DNA of 64,000 nucleotides, taken from Termitomyces sp. T153 (taxonomy: Eukaryota > Basidiomycota > Agaricomycetes > Agaricales > Lyophyllaceae). The first letter of the stretch is position 1; each line of letters begins with the position of its first letter. Both the position numbers and the translations under genes were made by a program. Location: assembly GCA_018296165.2 (NCBI GenBank), contig JACKQL020000094.1:1-64000 (forward strand), read 5' to 3'. This document shows, in pieces, positions 34,995 through 46,365 of the stretch. A model generated the notes under the pieces. It saw only the letters and a list, made by a program, of their open reading frames with translations, was not told the DNA's origin and ran no database searches.

Positions 34995-37370
34995 CTACTC
35001 AGGAACTACCCAGTACTCCTGAGAGTCAGAGACAACAGTCTTGCTCTCAAAATAGACTACAACAATTACAAATGACTGATCCTGATAATTGACATGCAAA
35101 CAGAAGTAATAGAGCTTCTTCTCATAATGTTGAACAGGTCAATGCTGCTATGCCACCTGTGCCACCTGTGCATTTTGATTCTATGGCACAGAGTAGAAGC
35201 ACTAATGTCCCTCCTATAAATAATGTGGCTTCTAGATCTTCTGAGAGACCTATGAGGCAGTCAGCTATTGCTGATGATCCCTTTTCTTTTAATGCTCCTA
35301 TGGGCCAGAATATATATATACCTCCTGTAATACATTTACTCAGGGTTGAGATGCTCCATTACAAAACCCTATTCCTCAAAATGTGCCTGCTGTACCTGTT
35401 TTCAGAAGGAATCAGCCTAGATATAGCAGACAAACACATGTGTCTCTTGCTCCTAATGTTAATATTGCATCTACTTCTTCTGGACACAGAAGGATTCCTG
35501 GACCACTATATGATATCTCCAGTGGACAAGCTGATCCTGCACTGAATAACTTGACAAGAAGAGATATTGCTCATAGAGAAATGATGTCTAATTATAATGC
35601 ATCTCAATAGCAACAAGCACTGGAAGCTTTTCAGAAGCAAAAAAGACAAAGAAATGTTGCTCAGAAACAAAATAGACAGAGGCTTGCTGCTCAACAGCAA
35701 CAGGGATTAGCTGCAGTGGAGCAAGAAAGACTGAGGTTTGTTGCTGAGCAACAAATGAGACAGAGGCAAGAAAGATATAATCAGAGATTAGCAGAGGAAC
35801 AAAGACCTGCTGCTCAGCAAAGACAGAGACAAGAGAGACATGAGCAGATATTAGCAGAGCAAGATCCTGAACATAGGCCTTTCAATAATGTTTTAGCTCA
35901 AAGGATTTTACAACTATGAGAGGGCCAACATATAGCTGATTTAGAAGAAGATTTCAATGGTTTTGCTCTTCAAGATGATATTGAACCGAAAAATATTCAT
36001 GCAGCCTTCAATGAAATGATGCTGCACCCTCTTGAACATTTTGAAGAACCTAGGGAAAATATGAATGATTTTAGAGAACAAGTCTTTAATGGCTTGGCTC
36101 CTCAGAATAACATACCTCCTGAAGATGACTTGGAATATGTTGATCCTACTGAACATGGTCCTCAGAATGACATACCTCATGAAGATGACTTGGATCCTGC
36201 CAAACATATACCAGCAGAACTTTCTAATGATAATCTACCAGCAGAACAACTGGAACCTCCTGTTCATCCTCCTATTCTACAAATACAAGAGCCTGGACCT
36301 GTTCAGCCTATTCCCAGAGGAAGGCAGCCTTACTTGATAGAACCCCCATCTTATTATCTTGGTCCTATGAGTGTCATATGTTCACACTGTCAAGCTCTAC
36401 ATTTTGATGCTAAAAAGCTCACTAAGTCTACTAGAAACAATCCAAAGTTTGGAATGTGCTGCTTACAAGGCCAAGTGAATTTGCCCAGACTCAAAGATGC
36501 TCCACCTGAGCTACTCAGCTTACTCCATGGCCACCATCCTCTCTCTGACACTTTTAAAACATATATTCATCAATACAATGCAGCCTTTGCATTCACATCT
36601 CTGGGAGTTAAAATTGATCATGCCATTAAAATGCTCCTGGACCATATAGCTTTAGAATCAATTGAGAACTCCATTATCTGACAGGTGCCTTGCTTCCTAT
36701 TAAAGGCAATCATTCTGTATATGCACAACTCTACTTTTATGACCACAACCAGCAATTGGCTTTTCATCAACAGAATAATTCCAGGTTGGATCTTCAGATA
36801 ATGACCTCTTTGCAGGATATGCTTGCTAGAGTCAATCCCTTCATTGATTTATATAAGCAAGCCAGGCAGATTATGAGAGAAGTTCCAAAAGGCCAACCAC
36901 AAAGACTTTCTGTCACACTTAGAGCTGATTTTAGAGACCCACAATGCCATAATTACTCCAATGAACAAGAGGGGGTTGCAGCTATAATTCCTAGAGATGG
37001 CTCAGAAGAATGATCAGATCATTGTGATATAGTCTTGCATTTGCATGGAGGTCAATTGAAGTGGATCAGTAATTTGCACCCATATCATACTTCATTGCAT
37101 TATACCATTATGTTTCCATTTGGATAACTAGGATTTTACACAAATATTCACTCTCATTTTGGATTAGAGAATCAACAAAGAGCATCAAAGGTCACTCAAA
37201 CTGCATATTATGCATATAGACTGCAGAAAAGGACATTAGAAGTTAATGCAGCATTACTCTGGAGTGGAAGGTTATTTCAACAATATATTGTTGATGCATG
37301 GGCTTCAAGTGAACAAAACAAATTGAATTGGGTTTGACACAATCAGAAGAAGATCAGAGCTGAGATTGGT
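34995..37370 (+). pseudogene. Helitron copy 2: N-terminal extension and Helitron-like N domain
   Basis: It starts with TPESQRQQ-type sequence homologous to 22690. It continues through a QRQERYNQRLAEEQRPAAQQ coiled coil (35716-35919) and acidic NDIPHEDDLDP repeats (36100-36200). From 36350 comes YYLGPMSVICSHCQALHFDA, CCLQGQVNLPRLKDAPPELL and HQYNAAFAFTSLGVKIDHA, the conserved N domain of Helitron polyproteins. Frame breaks occur at 36681 and 37013. Confidence 0.75.
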
Positions 37371-39117
37371 CAGGGAGTAGTAGATGCTACTGCTGGAGAT
37401 GAGGCAGTCACTCCACAAAGCCATTGTGTTATTCTTCCTTCCTCCCATACTGAAAGTGAACACCAAATGCAGCAATTATTCCAGAACTCTATAGCTATCT
37501 GCAGGCATTTTGGAAAACCTGATCTCTTCTTGACTATGACTGCCAATCCAAAGTGGTCAGAAATTGAAGAAGCTCTCTTGAAGGAACCTGCAGTCAATGG
37601 AAAAAACAAACAGCTGCTGATCAACCAGATATTGTTGCCACAGTATTTAAACTCAGGAAAAATGCTGTGGTAAAGGAGATCAAAGAGGGTTTCTTTGGCA
37701 GCTGTGTGGCTCATGCTCATACTATTAAATTCCAAAAGAGAGGACTTCCACATATGCATATCTTGATCTATTTCCATCATCATCATAGGATACAGAATGC
37801 ATCTCATGTAGATTCTATTGTCTCAGCTCAAATTCCAGATCCAGTTGCTCAGCCTCATTTGTATCAGGTATTGGCTTTGCTCAAATTCTTAATCCCATGA
37901 CTTAAGTTTGTTATTAGGTTGTTACTACTAACATGGTCTATGGTCCATGTGGAGCTGCCAAACCCAATGCTAAATGCATAGTAGATGGCAAATGTTCTAA
38001 AAGATACTCAAAGGAATTTTGAGAAGCTACTCAGTATGGGGGAAATGGTTATTATCAATATGCCAGACCTGACAATGGGCACTTCTTCAAAAAGAATGGT
38101 CATTGTTATGACAATCATAATGTTGTCCTATACAATCCTTATCTCTCAGCCAAGTATCAATGCCACATCAATGTGGAGGTCTGTGCTTCAGTAGAAACCA
38201 TCAAATACATTTACAAGTACATCTACAAAGGCCATGATAGGACCACTTTGGAAATTGCCAGAGACCAGGGAGACTAGAGGGATGAAATTCAAGAACACCT
38301 AGATGCCAGATACATTTCTGCAGCTGAATCATGCTGGCACATCTTTGAATTCAACATGCATGGAGAATATCCTCCTATGTATCAATTACCTGTTCATTTG
38401 GAAGGCCAGCATGAAGTTTACTTCCAGGATAATGAACCTTTGGAGATTGTAGCTGCCAGGCCTAATGCAGACAAGACTGCACTTACTGCTTGGTTTGAAG
38501 CCAATGCCAGATTCCCTAATAACAACACCACTTATTAGAGCTTTCCAATCAAGTTTGTCTATAAAGCTTCTAAGAGAAATTGGAAGGAAGGGCAAAGAGG
38601 AACAGCTATTGGAAGGATGTACTTTGCTTCACCCAAACAGGGAGAAAAGTTCTATCTTAGAATGCTCCTGACAGTTGTGATGAATGCAAAATCATGGGCC
38701 GATCTTAGGACAGTCAATGGCCATACCTATCCTACTTACAAAGAGGCATGCAAGGCCCTTGGCCTTTTGGAAGATGATGCAGAATGGAGGCAATGTCTTG
38801 CTAAAGCTGCTCCAATCCAATCAGAATCAGCTCTCAGACAGCTCTTTTGCACTATACTATTTCACTATGCTCCTACCACTCCAGAAGCTCTATGGAATGA
38901 ATTCAAGCATTCTATTTGTAATGATCTTAGACATGGATTGGAGAATATCTGGCAGTGCAGAGATAGAGTCTTTACTGATGAAGATGTTTATGACTATGGC
39001 CTTCATCTGATCAATGACAACTTGAAGAATTTTGGCAAGACTCTTCAAGACTTTCCCAACATGCCAGAACTTCAACAAGTTTGGAATGTAATTCCAAGTA
39101 AGCCAGCCATTGTATAG
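37371..39117 (+). pseudogene. Helitron copy 2: Rep (HUH/Y2) nuclease
   Basis: FGKPDLFLTMTANPKW precedes the metal-binding HUH motif in KRGLPHMHILIYF (the two His codons are at 37751-37759). The twin-tyrosine motif reads KYIYKYIYKGHDR at 38204-38240. Downstream lies the conserved LTVVMNAKSWADLRTVNG and a domain ending PSKPAIV. The enzyme would nick and rejoin single strands in rolling-circle transposition. Stops at 37672, 37897, 37981 and 38277 interrupt it. This whole portion is absent from copy 1. Confidence 0.8.
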
Positions 39118-39179
39118 AAAATTGACTCTAGGACTGATCAAACAATTTTAGGGAATAGACTTTTGCAAGAAGAAACAGA

Positions 39180-40620
39180 TTATGATGTTGAGGAGTTGAA
39201 GAGAAGGGTGAATGAAATAAGGCCAGGTTTAATGGTGAACAACTGGGGGCCTTCAATGAAGTTATGGACTCTGTGGACAACAACTTGGGCAAGATGATAT
39301 TCATTCATAGTGCAGGTGGATGTGGCAAAACATTTGTCTGCAACACTTTAGCTTCTGCTGTTTGGTCCAATGGAGATGTAGCATTATGTGTAGCATCATC
39401 TAGGATTGCTGCCTTATTGCTGGAGGGTGGTAGAGCTGCATATTCAAGGTTCAAAATCCCCATTCCTGCTCTGGATACATCCATTGCCAATATCAAAAGA
39501 GGAACTCAGTTGTCTCAATTCTTACTCCAGACCAAAGTTGCCATCTGGGATGAAGTCCCAATGCAACACAAAAATGCCATTGACTCTGTGGATTGAGGCT
39601 TCAGAGACATCCTGGAAAAAGATCTGCCTTTTGGTAGAGTGACTGTGGTGTTTGGAGGAGATTTTTGGCAAACTCTTCCAGTTATTCAATGGGGACTCAG
39701 GCAGCAGATGATTGCTGCTTCACTCAAAAGAGGAAGACTTTGGGATCAGATTCAAGTTCACTATTTGGTTCAAAACATGAGATTGAATCAGACTCCTAAT
39801 AATGCTGCTCATGCAGCATGGTTGTTAGATGTTGGTGCTGGAAAAATCTTGGGTCTGGAGAAACAGTACAACTTTCTGCAACTATGATCTGTGATGACAG
39901 TTCTATCAAAGGATCAATCTCTTCCACTTATCCTCATATTAATCACTATCAAGATGATCAGTATTACCTGGACCAAACCATTTTTTCTGGCAAGAACTCT
40001 GATATAGAGGATATCAACTCAGAGGTTCTGCAGAAATATCTAGGAGAAGAGAAGGTTATGCAGAGTGCAGACTCTGTCATGTCTAATGATGCAAATGTTA
40101 ATGACCTGACATTGTATCCAATGGAATATCTCAACTCTTTAAAAGCCAGTAATTTGCCTTGAGCTAAATTGGCTCTGAAGATTGATGTTCCTGTCATGCT
40201 GCTCAGGAATCTGGATACAACTAAAGGACTTTGCAATGGGACAAGAATGATTGTCACCCACATCAGTACTAGAGTTCTCAGATGTTAGATCATCAGTGGG
40301 GATGCCAAGTTTGCAGGATCAATTGTTTTGATTCCAAGAATCAACATGGATGTCTCTGAAGAGGATTTTCCAATTCCATTGTGCAGGAGACAATTCCCTG
40401 TTTGATTGGTTTTTGCTATGACAATTAACAAGTCTCAGGGTCAATCAGTCAAGCATGTTGGATTGGACCTTTGATCAGGAGTTTTTGCACATGGCCAACT
40501 TTATGTTGCACTCTCTTAGTGCACATCATGAGATTGTATCAAAGTGATTTTGGACCCAGAAAACACATCAAGACTGCAAATATTGTCTATCAAGAAATCC
40601 TGAATGGTCTACAAATGTAA
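39180..40620 (+). pseudogene. Helitron copy 2: Pif1-like helicase
   Basis: Walker A is SAGGCGKTFVCNTL (near 39312-39350). Walker B reads AIWDEVPM, followed by GGDFWQTLPVI and QNMRLN. The 2B and C-terminal portion includes LYPMEYLNSL, LLRNLDTTKGLCNG and NKSQGQSVKHVGLDL. Superfamily 1B helicase, which would unwind donor DNA for strand transfer. Stops lie at 39594, 39885 and in the last third, so no full product is made. Confidence 0.85.
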
Positions 40621-40908
40621 GTGTGACTTTTGTTGTATTCATGCAACAAATTGCTAACTTCTATGAACTTCAGCACCTAATGTATATAGTTGGACCATGT
40701 AGTATAGATATTCTCAATGGTTTACAAATGTAAGTGTGACCATTTAAAGAATTGCTTGGTTAGTACTAACTTTTATAATTTTCAGCATCTCTAATATATA
40801 CCAGTGGACATTGTAGTATTTTGTTAATAATGTAATATAGATACATGATTAGTCTATACATAAAATCTCAGTGTATTGAATTGTAAGAGAAAAGCAACAC
40901 TTGGTCAA

Positions 40909-41190
40909 CAAAATACAAAGACCTAACCAAATGAAGTGAGGTTGGGTCTGGGACTGAGCATTAAGTTTGAAATACAAGGACATAACCAAACAAAGTGAGG
41001 TTAGGTCTGGGATGAAGCATTGAGTAGAATATTAAGGACCTAACCTCACTTCATTTGGTTAGGTCTGGGACTTAGCATTGAGTTGGAAATACAAAGACCT
41101 AACCAAACAAAGTGAGGTTGGGTCTGGGACTTAGCATTAAGTTTGAAATACAAGGACCTAACCGAACGAAGTGAGGTTGGGTCTGGGATG
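40909..41190 (+). repeat. Minisatellite at the 3' end of Helitron copy 2
   Basis: Five units of 55-60 bases with the same GACCTAACC to GGTTGGGTC hairpin core as in copy 1. In the third unit the core (41039-41063) is inverted: it reads CCTAACCTCACTTCATTTGG instead of the usual orientation, while its flanks keep the normal orientation. Confidence 0.85.
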
Positions 41191-41196
41191 AAGCAA

Positions 41197-41234
41197 GAGC
41201 TACAGGACCGTGCCGAAGGCACGGACCATAGCTC
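41197..41234 (+). other. Terminal hairpin of Helitron copy 2
   Basis: Two nested perfect stems: GAGCTA (41197-41202) with TAGCTC (41229-41234), and CCGTGCC (41208-41214) with GGCACGG (41218-41224), loop GAA. It is the likely 3' termination signal of the rolling-circle element. Confidence 0.75.
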
Positions 41235-41430
41235 GTGTTATAACATGTTACAAAGAAAGTGTGTTGCATGAACACTGTAGATACATAAGATACACACATA
41301 GGTACATAGGTACATAATGGTGGCTATACACTTATGTTGCTTATGTCCCAATTGGGACATAACTCACCTCCAGAAATGTGACATGAGCCTATCAATGTCC
41401 ATATAGCCAGAATTAGCATGGCTTCTAAAT

Positions 41431-41486
41431 ACGAGCTACGGTTCGTGCCTTCGGCCCGGGCCTGTAGTTCTTGCCAAGACCCAGAC
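41431..41486 (-). repeat. Inverted Helitron 3' terminus fragment
   Basis: The reverse complement reads GGTCTGGGTCTTGG, then CAAGAACTACAGG, CCGGGCCGAAGGCACG and CCGTAGCTCGT. It matches base for base in order the end of Helitron copy 2 (41170-41236), but on the other strand and 195 bases away. No Helitron coding sequence follows to the right, so this is a solo end or the end of a very short non-autonomous copy lying in the promoter of the next gene. Confidence 0.65.
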
Positions 41487-41720
41487 CTTGAGGTCATCAC
41501 TCCTTAGCGTGGGGGAACGAGGTATTTTCAAGAAGGTGATACAGAATTAGATGCCAGGTGGCCCTCCGCATCTTCCTACCATACTGCACCATTTCAAACA
41601 CTTCGGGCACACCACCGAGCAGTTGGAGGACGCGTGACCTGCCAAAGTGATCGAAATGGTACAGTATTTAAGCATTACAGTATTTAAGCATTACTAATCT
41701 ATTCTTGAACGATAGTCCAA

Positions 41721-42993
41721 ATGCCTCTTAGCAAGCGCAATCTAGGAAAGAATGGGCCATCCGTCAGCACTATTGGTCTTGGAGCCATGGGTAAGTCATT
41801 GAGCATTGCACTCCATATGAATGATGGATCGCTAAATACTTCCTGGTCAGGGATGGGTTCGGGCGCCGGTCTTGGTGCCGTCTATGGCCCTAATGACGAC
41901 AAGGTCTCATTCGAAGTGCTGACTCACGCGGCCAATCGTGGGATGACATTCTGGGACACTGCTGATATCTATGGGCACAGTAAGCACGTCATAGCTCCAT
42001 CAAACCGTACATGCCTCGACCTCGATCTCTTCTACAGGTGAAGAGTTAATCGGCAAGTGGTTCACCGAGACTGGTCGTCGTTCCGAAATATTTCTTGCTA
42101 CCAAATTCGGTGCATTTGACCCAGCCAAGTCAGACAATAAGGCCAACAGCAAGCCTTCACACATTGTTCAGCAGTTGAAAAGATCGATAGAACGGCTCCA
42201 AACGGACTACATCGACCTCTACTACCAGCACCGTGTCGATCCTGAAGTCCCAATTGAAATAGTGCTTGAAACTCTGCGACCGTTTGTCGAGAGCGGGCAG
42301 ATCAAATGGATTGGGCTTTCAGAGCCAAGCATCGCAACCTTAAAACGGGCAAAGGCATTTCCAGGTCTTGGGGAAAAAATTATTGCAGCACAGATGGAGT
42401 TCAGCCCTTTTGAACTCTATGTAGAGAAGACTGGCTTTTCGGATGCCATCAATGAGACAGGCATGGCTATTGTTGCGTATTCCCCACTTTCGCGAGGTTT
42501 AGCTACTGGAAGGTATGTCGAAATACAACATCAGCCGTTTTAGTAATGGTATCTTTTAGGTTCAAATCCCTTGCCGACTTCGCCGAAAATGACCGTAGGA
42601 GGTTCTTGCCTAGATTTTCTGAGGAAAACTTCCCTAAAAACGTGGAGATTGTCAATGAACTTCGAAAATATGCGGACAAATACAAGGTCACAGTCAGCCA
42701 GATAACGCTCGCGTGGATTCTTGCAGAGCATCCTAATTGTATGTCCAATATATTACATACAGAAGAGCCGCCATGCTAATTCTGGTGTGACAGTCATTCC
42801 AATCCCCGGTGTTCGCAGCATTGAGCGTGTTGAAGAAAACGCGCTTAGTGCAGAAATCACGTTAGAACCCGAGGATGTCAAAGCTATTCGTCTAGTAGTT
42901 GAAGCTGCAGAGGTGGCCGGAGATCGATATCCAGCATCTCTCATGCATGTAAGTGATTGCATTCCACTGGCTGAGTGGAAAGGAGAGGTTTGA
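41721..42993 (+). CDS. Aldo/keto reductase (AKR13/YakC-like)
   Basis: NADPH-dependent reductase of aldehydes or ketones, probably cytosolic; the substrate is unknown. Exons: 41721-41790, 41851-41979, 42038-42512, 42560-42738, 42794-42948, all GT-AG with introns of 47-60 bases. These encode 336 residues ending SLMH. After that either the frame reads on to a stop at 42993, or a sixth short exon follows the GTAAGT at 42949. The catalytic tetrad is visible: Asp and Tyr in DTADIYG (about residues 59-65), Lys in ATKFG, and His131 in YYQHRVDP. The C-terminal half has GLSEPS, AYSPLSRG and the coenzyme-binding PIPGVRS. The start follows a conserved MPLSKRNLGKNG. First host gene after the transposon block, with an intact frame. 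Confidence 0.88.
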
Positions 42994-43869
42994 GGAAGAG
43001 ACCTTTGATCAAGGTTCTCAAAGTTGGTAGATTATCTTATCATGATAAGTCGAGTGGTCGGTTTGGGCATAACCGAAATCTGCTGCATGACTTTCAGTCC
43101 ATCTTTTACATCAGCATAACGAACTCAGACAAAGTGAAGATCGGAATTTGCTGAGTCCTTTTTAGTCTTTAGTTATGCCACAACGGTCTCTGGCGTGTGA
43201 AACTTGCATGTTGAAGAACCAAGTGATACGAAAACAGATGAGGTCAGAATCGGATCAGAAAGAGGAAACAACTGTATCTAAATCAAGAAACAGGTGAGAA
43301 TACGTATGGCGTGTAAGTAGGTTTGGATGTAGAAAGGGGAAAACGAGGTGACTTGGAGCCTCAGATGTCGTATCAGGAAGACAGAAACAACTGCAGTTGA
43401 GCGGCAACGAACTCCGGACGGTGAAAAGGGTAAAAAAGAAAAAAAGAAAAAAAGAACACGTGAGGCGATCGGAAGCGCAGACCAGGCATGTCAGGGTTTA
43501 TCACTACTTTGGACCCAACTCCTTTGTTCTGGACCCCGGACCCAGCTCCGCAGCTCGGGCATATGTGAGCCTGTGTCTGGAATGGGTGTACTACCATATG
43601 TAAATGTGAATGTATTTGCGGAGTGTGGACTTTGGTTGTCATGCCGCCACCGCCACAGATGAAGCCCCAGCCAAGGCCTAAGGACGTGGAAGTAAAGCTT
43701 TGTACTGAGTTCCTATGCCTATGCAATGAAAGTACCAATCGATTTTATAGCTGGTCTATGTGGTTATTCTGACAATTAATAATTGTCTACATGTATACGA
43801 ACCAAAATGTCCCGACACTGATGACCTGATTGAATGCAGAGGTAGACCTTGAAGTATCCTATAGAACAT
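42994..43869. other. Intergenic, convergent 3' ends
   Basis: 876 bases between the aldo/keto reductase and the fruit-body protein gene, which point toward each other. It holds a short A/G-rich run (GGGTAAAAAAGAAAAAAAG at 43427). The overlapping 100-codon frames in both strands have no family resemblance. Probably 3' untranslated regions. Confidence 0.4.
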
Positions 43870-44702
43870 TCAATCAACCTTATTATTCTTACACCAGCCA
43901 TCGCTGTCGACAATATAGTTGATACTGCCGTCAGACTGAGTTTGTCCGCCGTCGTTATTAGCATCTGAAGAGCTATGGCACATGCTAAAGAGCGCGCAAG
44001 TCAATTGAGTACTTCCACCCTGGAAGTCATAAGAAAGTCAATAGATTTGTGATTATACAGGAGGAAAACAAACAACCTTGCCGTTGACGTCATGGTACGC
44101 TAGAACTAGGTCGTTAGATTACATACACATCTTGAGAGAGAAAACTTACTGTTAACAAATACGCAACCACTGACAGAGTTACACATAGCCTTGCACTCTA
44201 AGACCACGAGATGAATAAGAAGCGTCACGTATCGGCCCAAGTACAACATACCAGCAACGGTGTCAACCAGTCCGTAGGTCAGATAATCATCAGCCTCAAT
44301 TGCGCCGGTAAGGCCAGAGAAAGTCTGAGTATAGCCATCACCAGTGGAAGAAGGGTTGTGGAGAGGCTGAGCAGGGCAATGGAGATAGTTTAACGGGAGA
44401 AGATTAAGAATACTGCAAATGATCTACATCAATTGATATCGTCAATGACGAGTGCAAAATAACATAGAAACAACAAATCTCACCTCATTGAGACAAAGCA
44501 AGTCTTGACAGAGGTTGGAGGTGCCGTAGTACCAACCAGGCTTATGGTTAGGGGCCCAAGGGGGAATGGGAGCACCATAGTGGTTGTCCGCACTGAGGTC
44601 CTTGTTAAACAAAGTGGTGGTATCGACGTTAATAGTCAATGGGTTGGCGATGACGCCGGTGATGGCTAAAGAGGTCACAGCGAAGAGAGGATTGAAGCGC
44701 AT
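43870..44702 (-). CDS. Secreted fruit-body specific protein
   Basis: Small secreted cysteine-containing protein of the mushroom 'fruit-body specific protein' family; its biochemical role is unknown. Five exons on the minus strand: 44702-44484, 44423-44252, 44197-44150, 44099-44077, 44019-43870, giving 203 residues with consistent phases. Residues 1-19 (MRFNPLFAVTSLAITGVIA) form a signal peptide. A Pro-rich stretch PPWAPNHKPGWYYG follows. The C-terminal half has YTQTFSGLTG, YLTYGLVDTV, CKAMCNSVSGCVFVN and TYHDVNGK, a PAN/apple-like cysteine pattern typical of this family. A 23-base micro-exon codes YHDVNGK. I chose the 60-base first intron because it keeps ILNLLPLNYLHCP, which fits the family; a later acceptor is also possible. 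The family is expressed in fruiting bodies (known from the literature). Confidence 0.8.
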
Positions 44703-46365
44703 GGCACGAAAAAGAGATAGATGGGAGGGAGTTTAGGGACGCAAGTGGCCGAAAGCTGTTGTAATACAATCTTTGAACGCTGGCTTTATACATCGTGAAA
44801 GCTTCTCCTCGCGATGCGCCGGCCGAAAGTGGCACTTCAGCAGACTGAAAAAAATGCCATCTGAAAGCGGAGTGTACAGATCTTTGACCAATGAGGCAAG
44901 TCATAAGTATGTTTGATCGGCTTGTCAGAGTACTCTATTTCCGTGAATTCTAAAGGCCGAAAAGATCCTTCTTACTATAGTATAGAGGGCGCGAAATATC
45001 CATACGCATCAGGGGTAAAGCTTTAAGTCTTGCCAAGGCCCCATCAACAAGAACAAAGGGAAACGACTTTGCCCCGAGGGTCGGAGATCAATATATGGCA
45101 CATTTCTAGGTCCGCCAAGACGCAGAGATCACCTCTTGGCCGATAATTCCCTGAGGGTTAAAGATATTGCGAGTCGTGGTCAAAGACCGCACCGGCGATA
45201 GGACATTCAAAATGCCGAGAAACCAAACTTCTTGAATCAGGGTCGGTAGAAGATCGCCCTCTCCAAGTCCGCACTCAACGTCGAGGATCGACATGCCGGT
45301 GTCAACAAGAGACATCTTCGAATCTGTCTGTCCACATTTTTTTCATCTCGCTAGAGCGGCGGGAAATGGAACTTTGAAAATTCCAGCTGCAAATTTAGCC
45401 AGGAAAAACAGCCAGGCCAGAAAAATCCCTAAATATTGTAACCCACTTCGCTGGATTCTATTTGTAGATTAATTTACAAGAATATTCAATTTAATTTAAA
45501 CTCACGATCGCATGAGCTCAGCCAAGATTCAACAACTCAAGGCATACCTAGAGCCTTGCCAAAAGGCCTTGAGCTTGTCAATCCCACAGAGACAAAATGA
45601 ACCAACTTCTTGACTTTGTTCTAGATGGAGGAATGGACAGCAAATGATGCTGACAAAGGGCTGTCAATCGCAAGATTGAGGTAGCACTGCAGAAGTTTCT
45701 CCCCGAGCAACGCATTAACCAAAATCCGATTATGTCGTGAGCGATCACCAATTGCATATCAGTATGTGTCCCTTGTGTGAGCTGTTACAAGGTCTTGAAG
45801 AGGGAGTCTGACCATACGTTAGCGGCCCAAATGTATGTGAACAACCTCTTAACCCAGCGGTAATGCAAGAAACCATTCTTCGACTACATTCCCTCGACTG
45901 CTAGGATATAATACAATGAAAACAGTCGTTTGTCCGACTTTTTGGCACTAGTCTGAATCTCGGCCGTCCGACTTTCCCTTGTTTCCCTCGAGCTTTGCTT
46001 GTCCTTCTTTTCCTGACATTCTGTGGCCATGACTATCTACAAGTTCTTCCACCCCTGTGCTGGAGCTCTCAAACTAGGAAAGAACCTCTTTGCTTTGGAC
46101 ATTTGAGAAATGAGCATATGGATGCAGTCCTACCTTCTCAGAGCTGAAATTATATTGCATGCTGAGTGTCTGATACAACAAACGCCGTTATGTAGCAATT
46201 GACTGGCTCTATGTTGGCTATTAATTAACTTTGGTAAGATTCTTTACCTCGTAAAAATATGGGGCCAGGAGCCGAGCTTTCAAAGGGCTGTCCTTATGGT
46301 CGGCTTAGTACTTACTTCCTTATCGTAATGCGTTATCCCTTGTCTGTCAACGCGTGGGGCATTCG
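44703..46365. other. Intergenic region, 1.66 kb
   Basis: It starts with the promoter of the fruit-body protein gene. A 69-codon minus-strand frame at 45315-45106 (with SILDVECGLGEGDLLPTLI, faintly like a methyltransferase motif I) has no continuing exons that I can find. No other gene or repeat is recognised. Confidence 0.35.

Larger units (their letters stand above)
34990..41236 (+). mobile_element. Helitron copy 2 (Rep-helicase bearing, decayed)
   Basis: It contains the Q/R-rich N-terminal region, the Helitron-like N domain, the Rep HUH nuclease (37751), the Y2 motif (38205-38226), a Pif1-like helicase (39264-40590), a five-unit minisatellite and a terminal hairpin. All coding parts have stops or shifts. 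The 5' end is not fixed by sequence, while the 3' end at TAGCTCGT is shared with copy 1 and the inverted copy at 41431. Confidence 0.8.

Noticed and set aside
41840..42040. Possible frameshift in the aldo/keto reductase because the open frame restarts
   Set aside because: The breaks coincide with GT-AG introns of 60 and 58 bases, and the joined protein is continuous.
43348..43738. Overlapping 104- and 121-codon frames after the aldo/keto reductase
   Set aside because: No recognisable motif, no intron pattern, simple A/G run inside; most likely untranslated region.
45106..45315. Minus-strand frame with SILDVECGLGEGDLL, like a methyltransferase motif I
   Set aside because: The Gly pattern is imperfect and no other methyltransferase motif or exon follows; too little to call.
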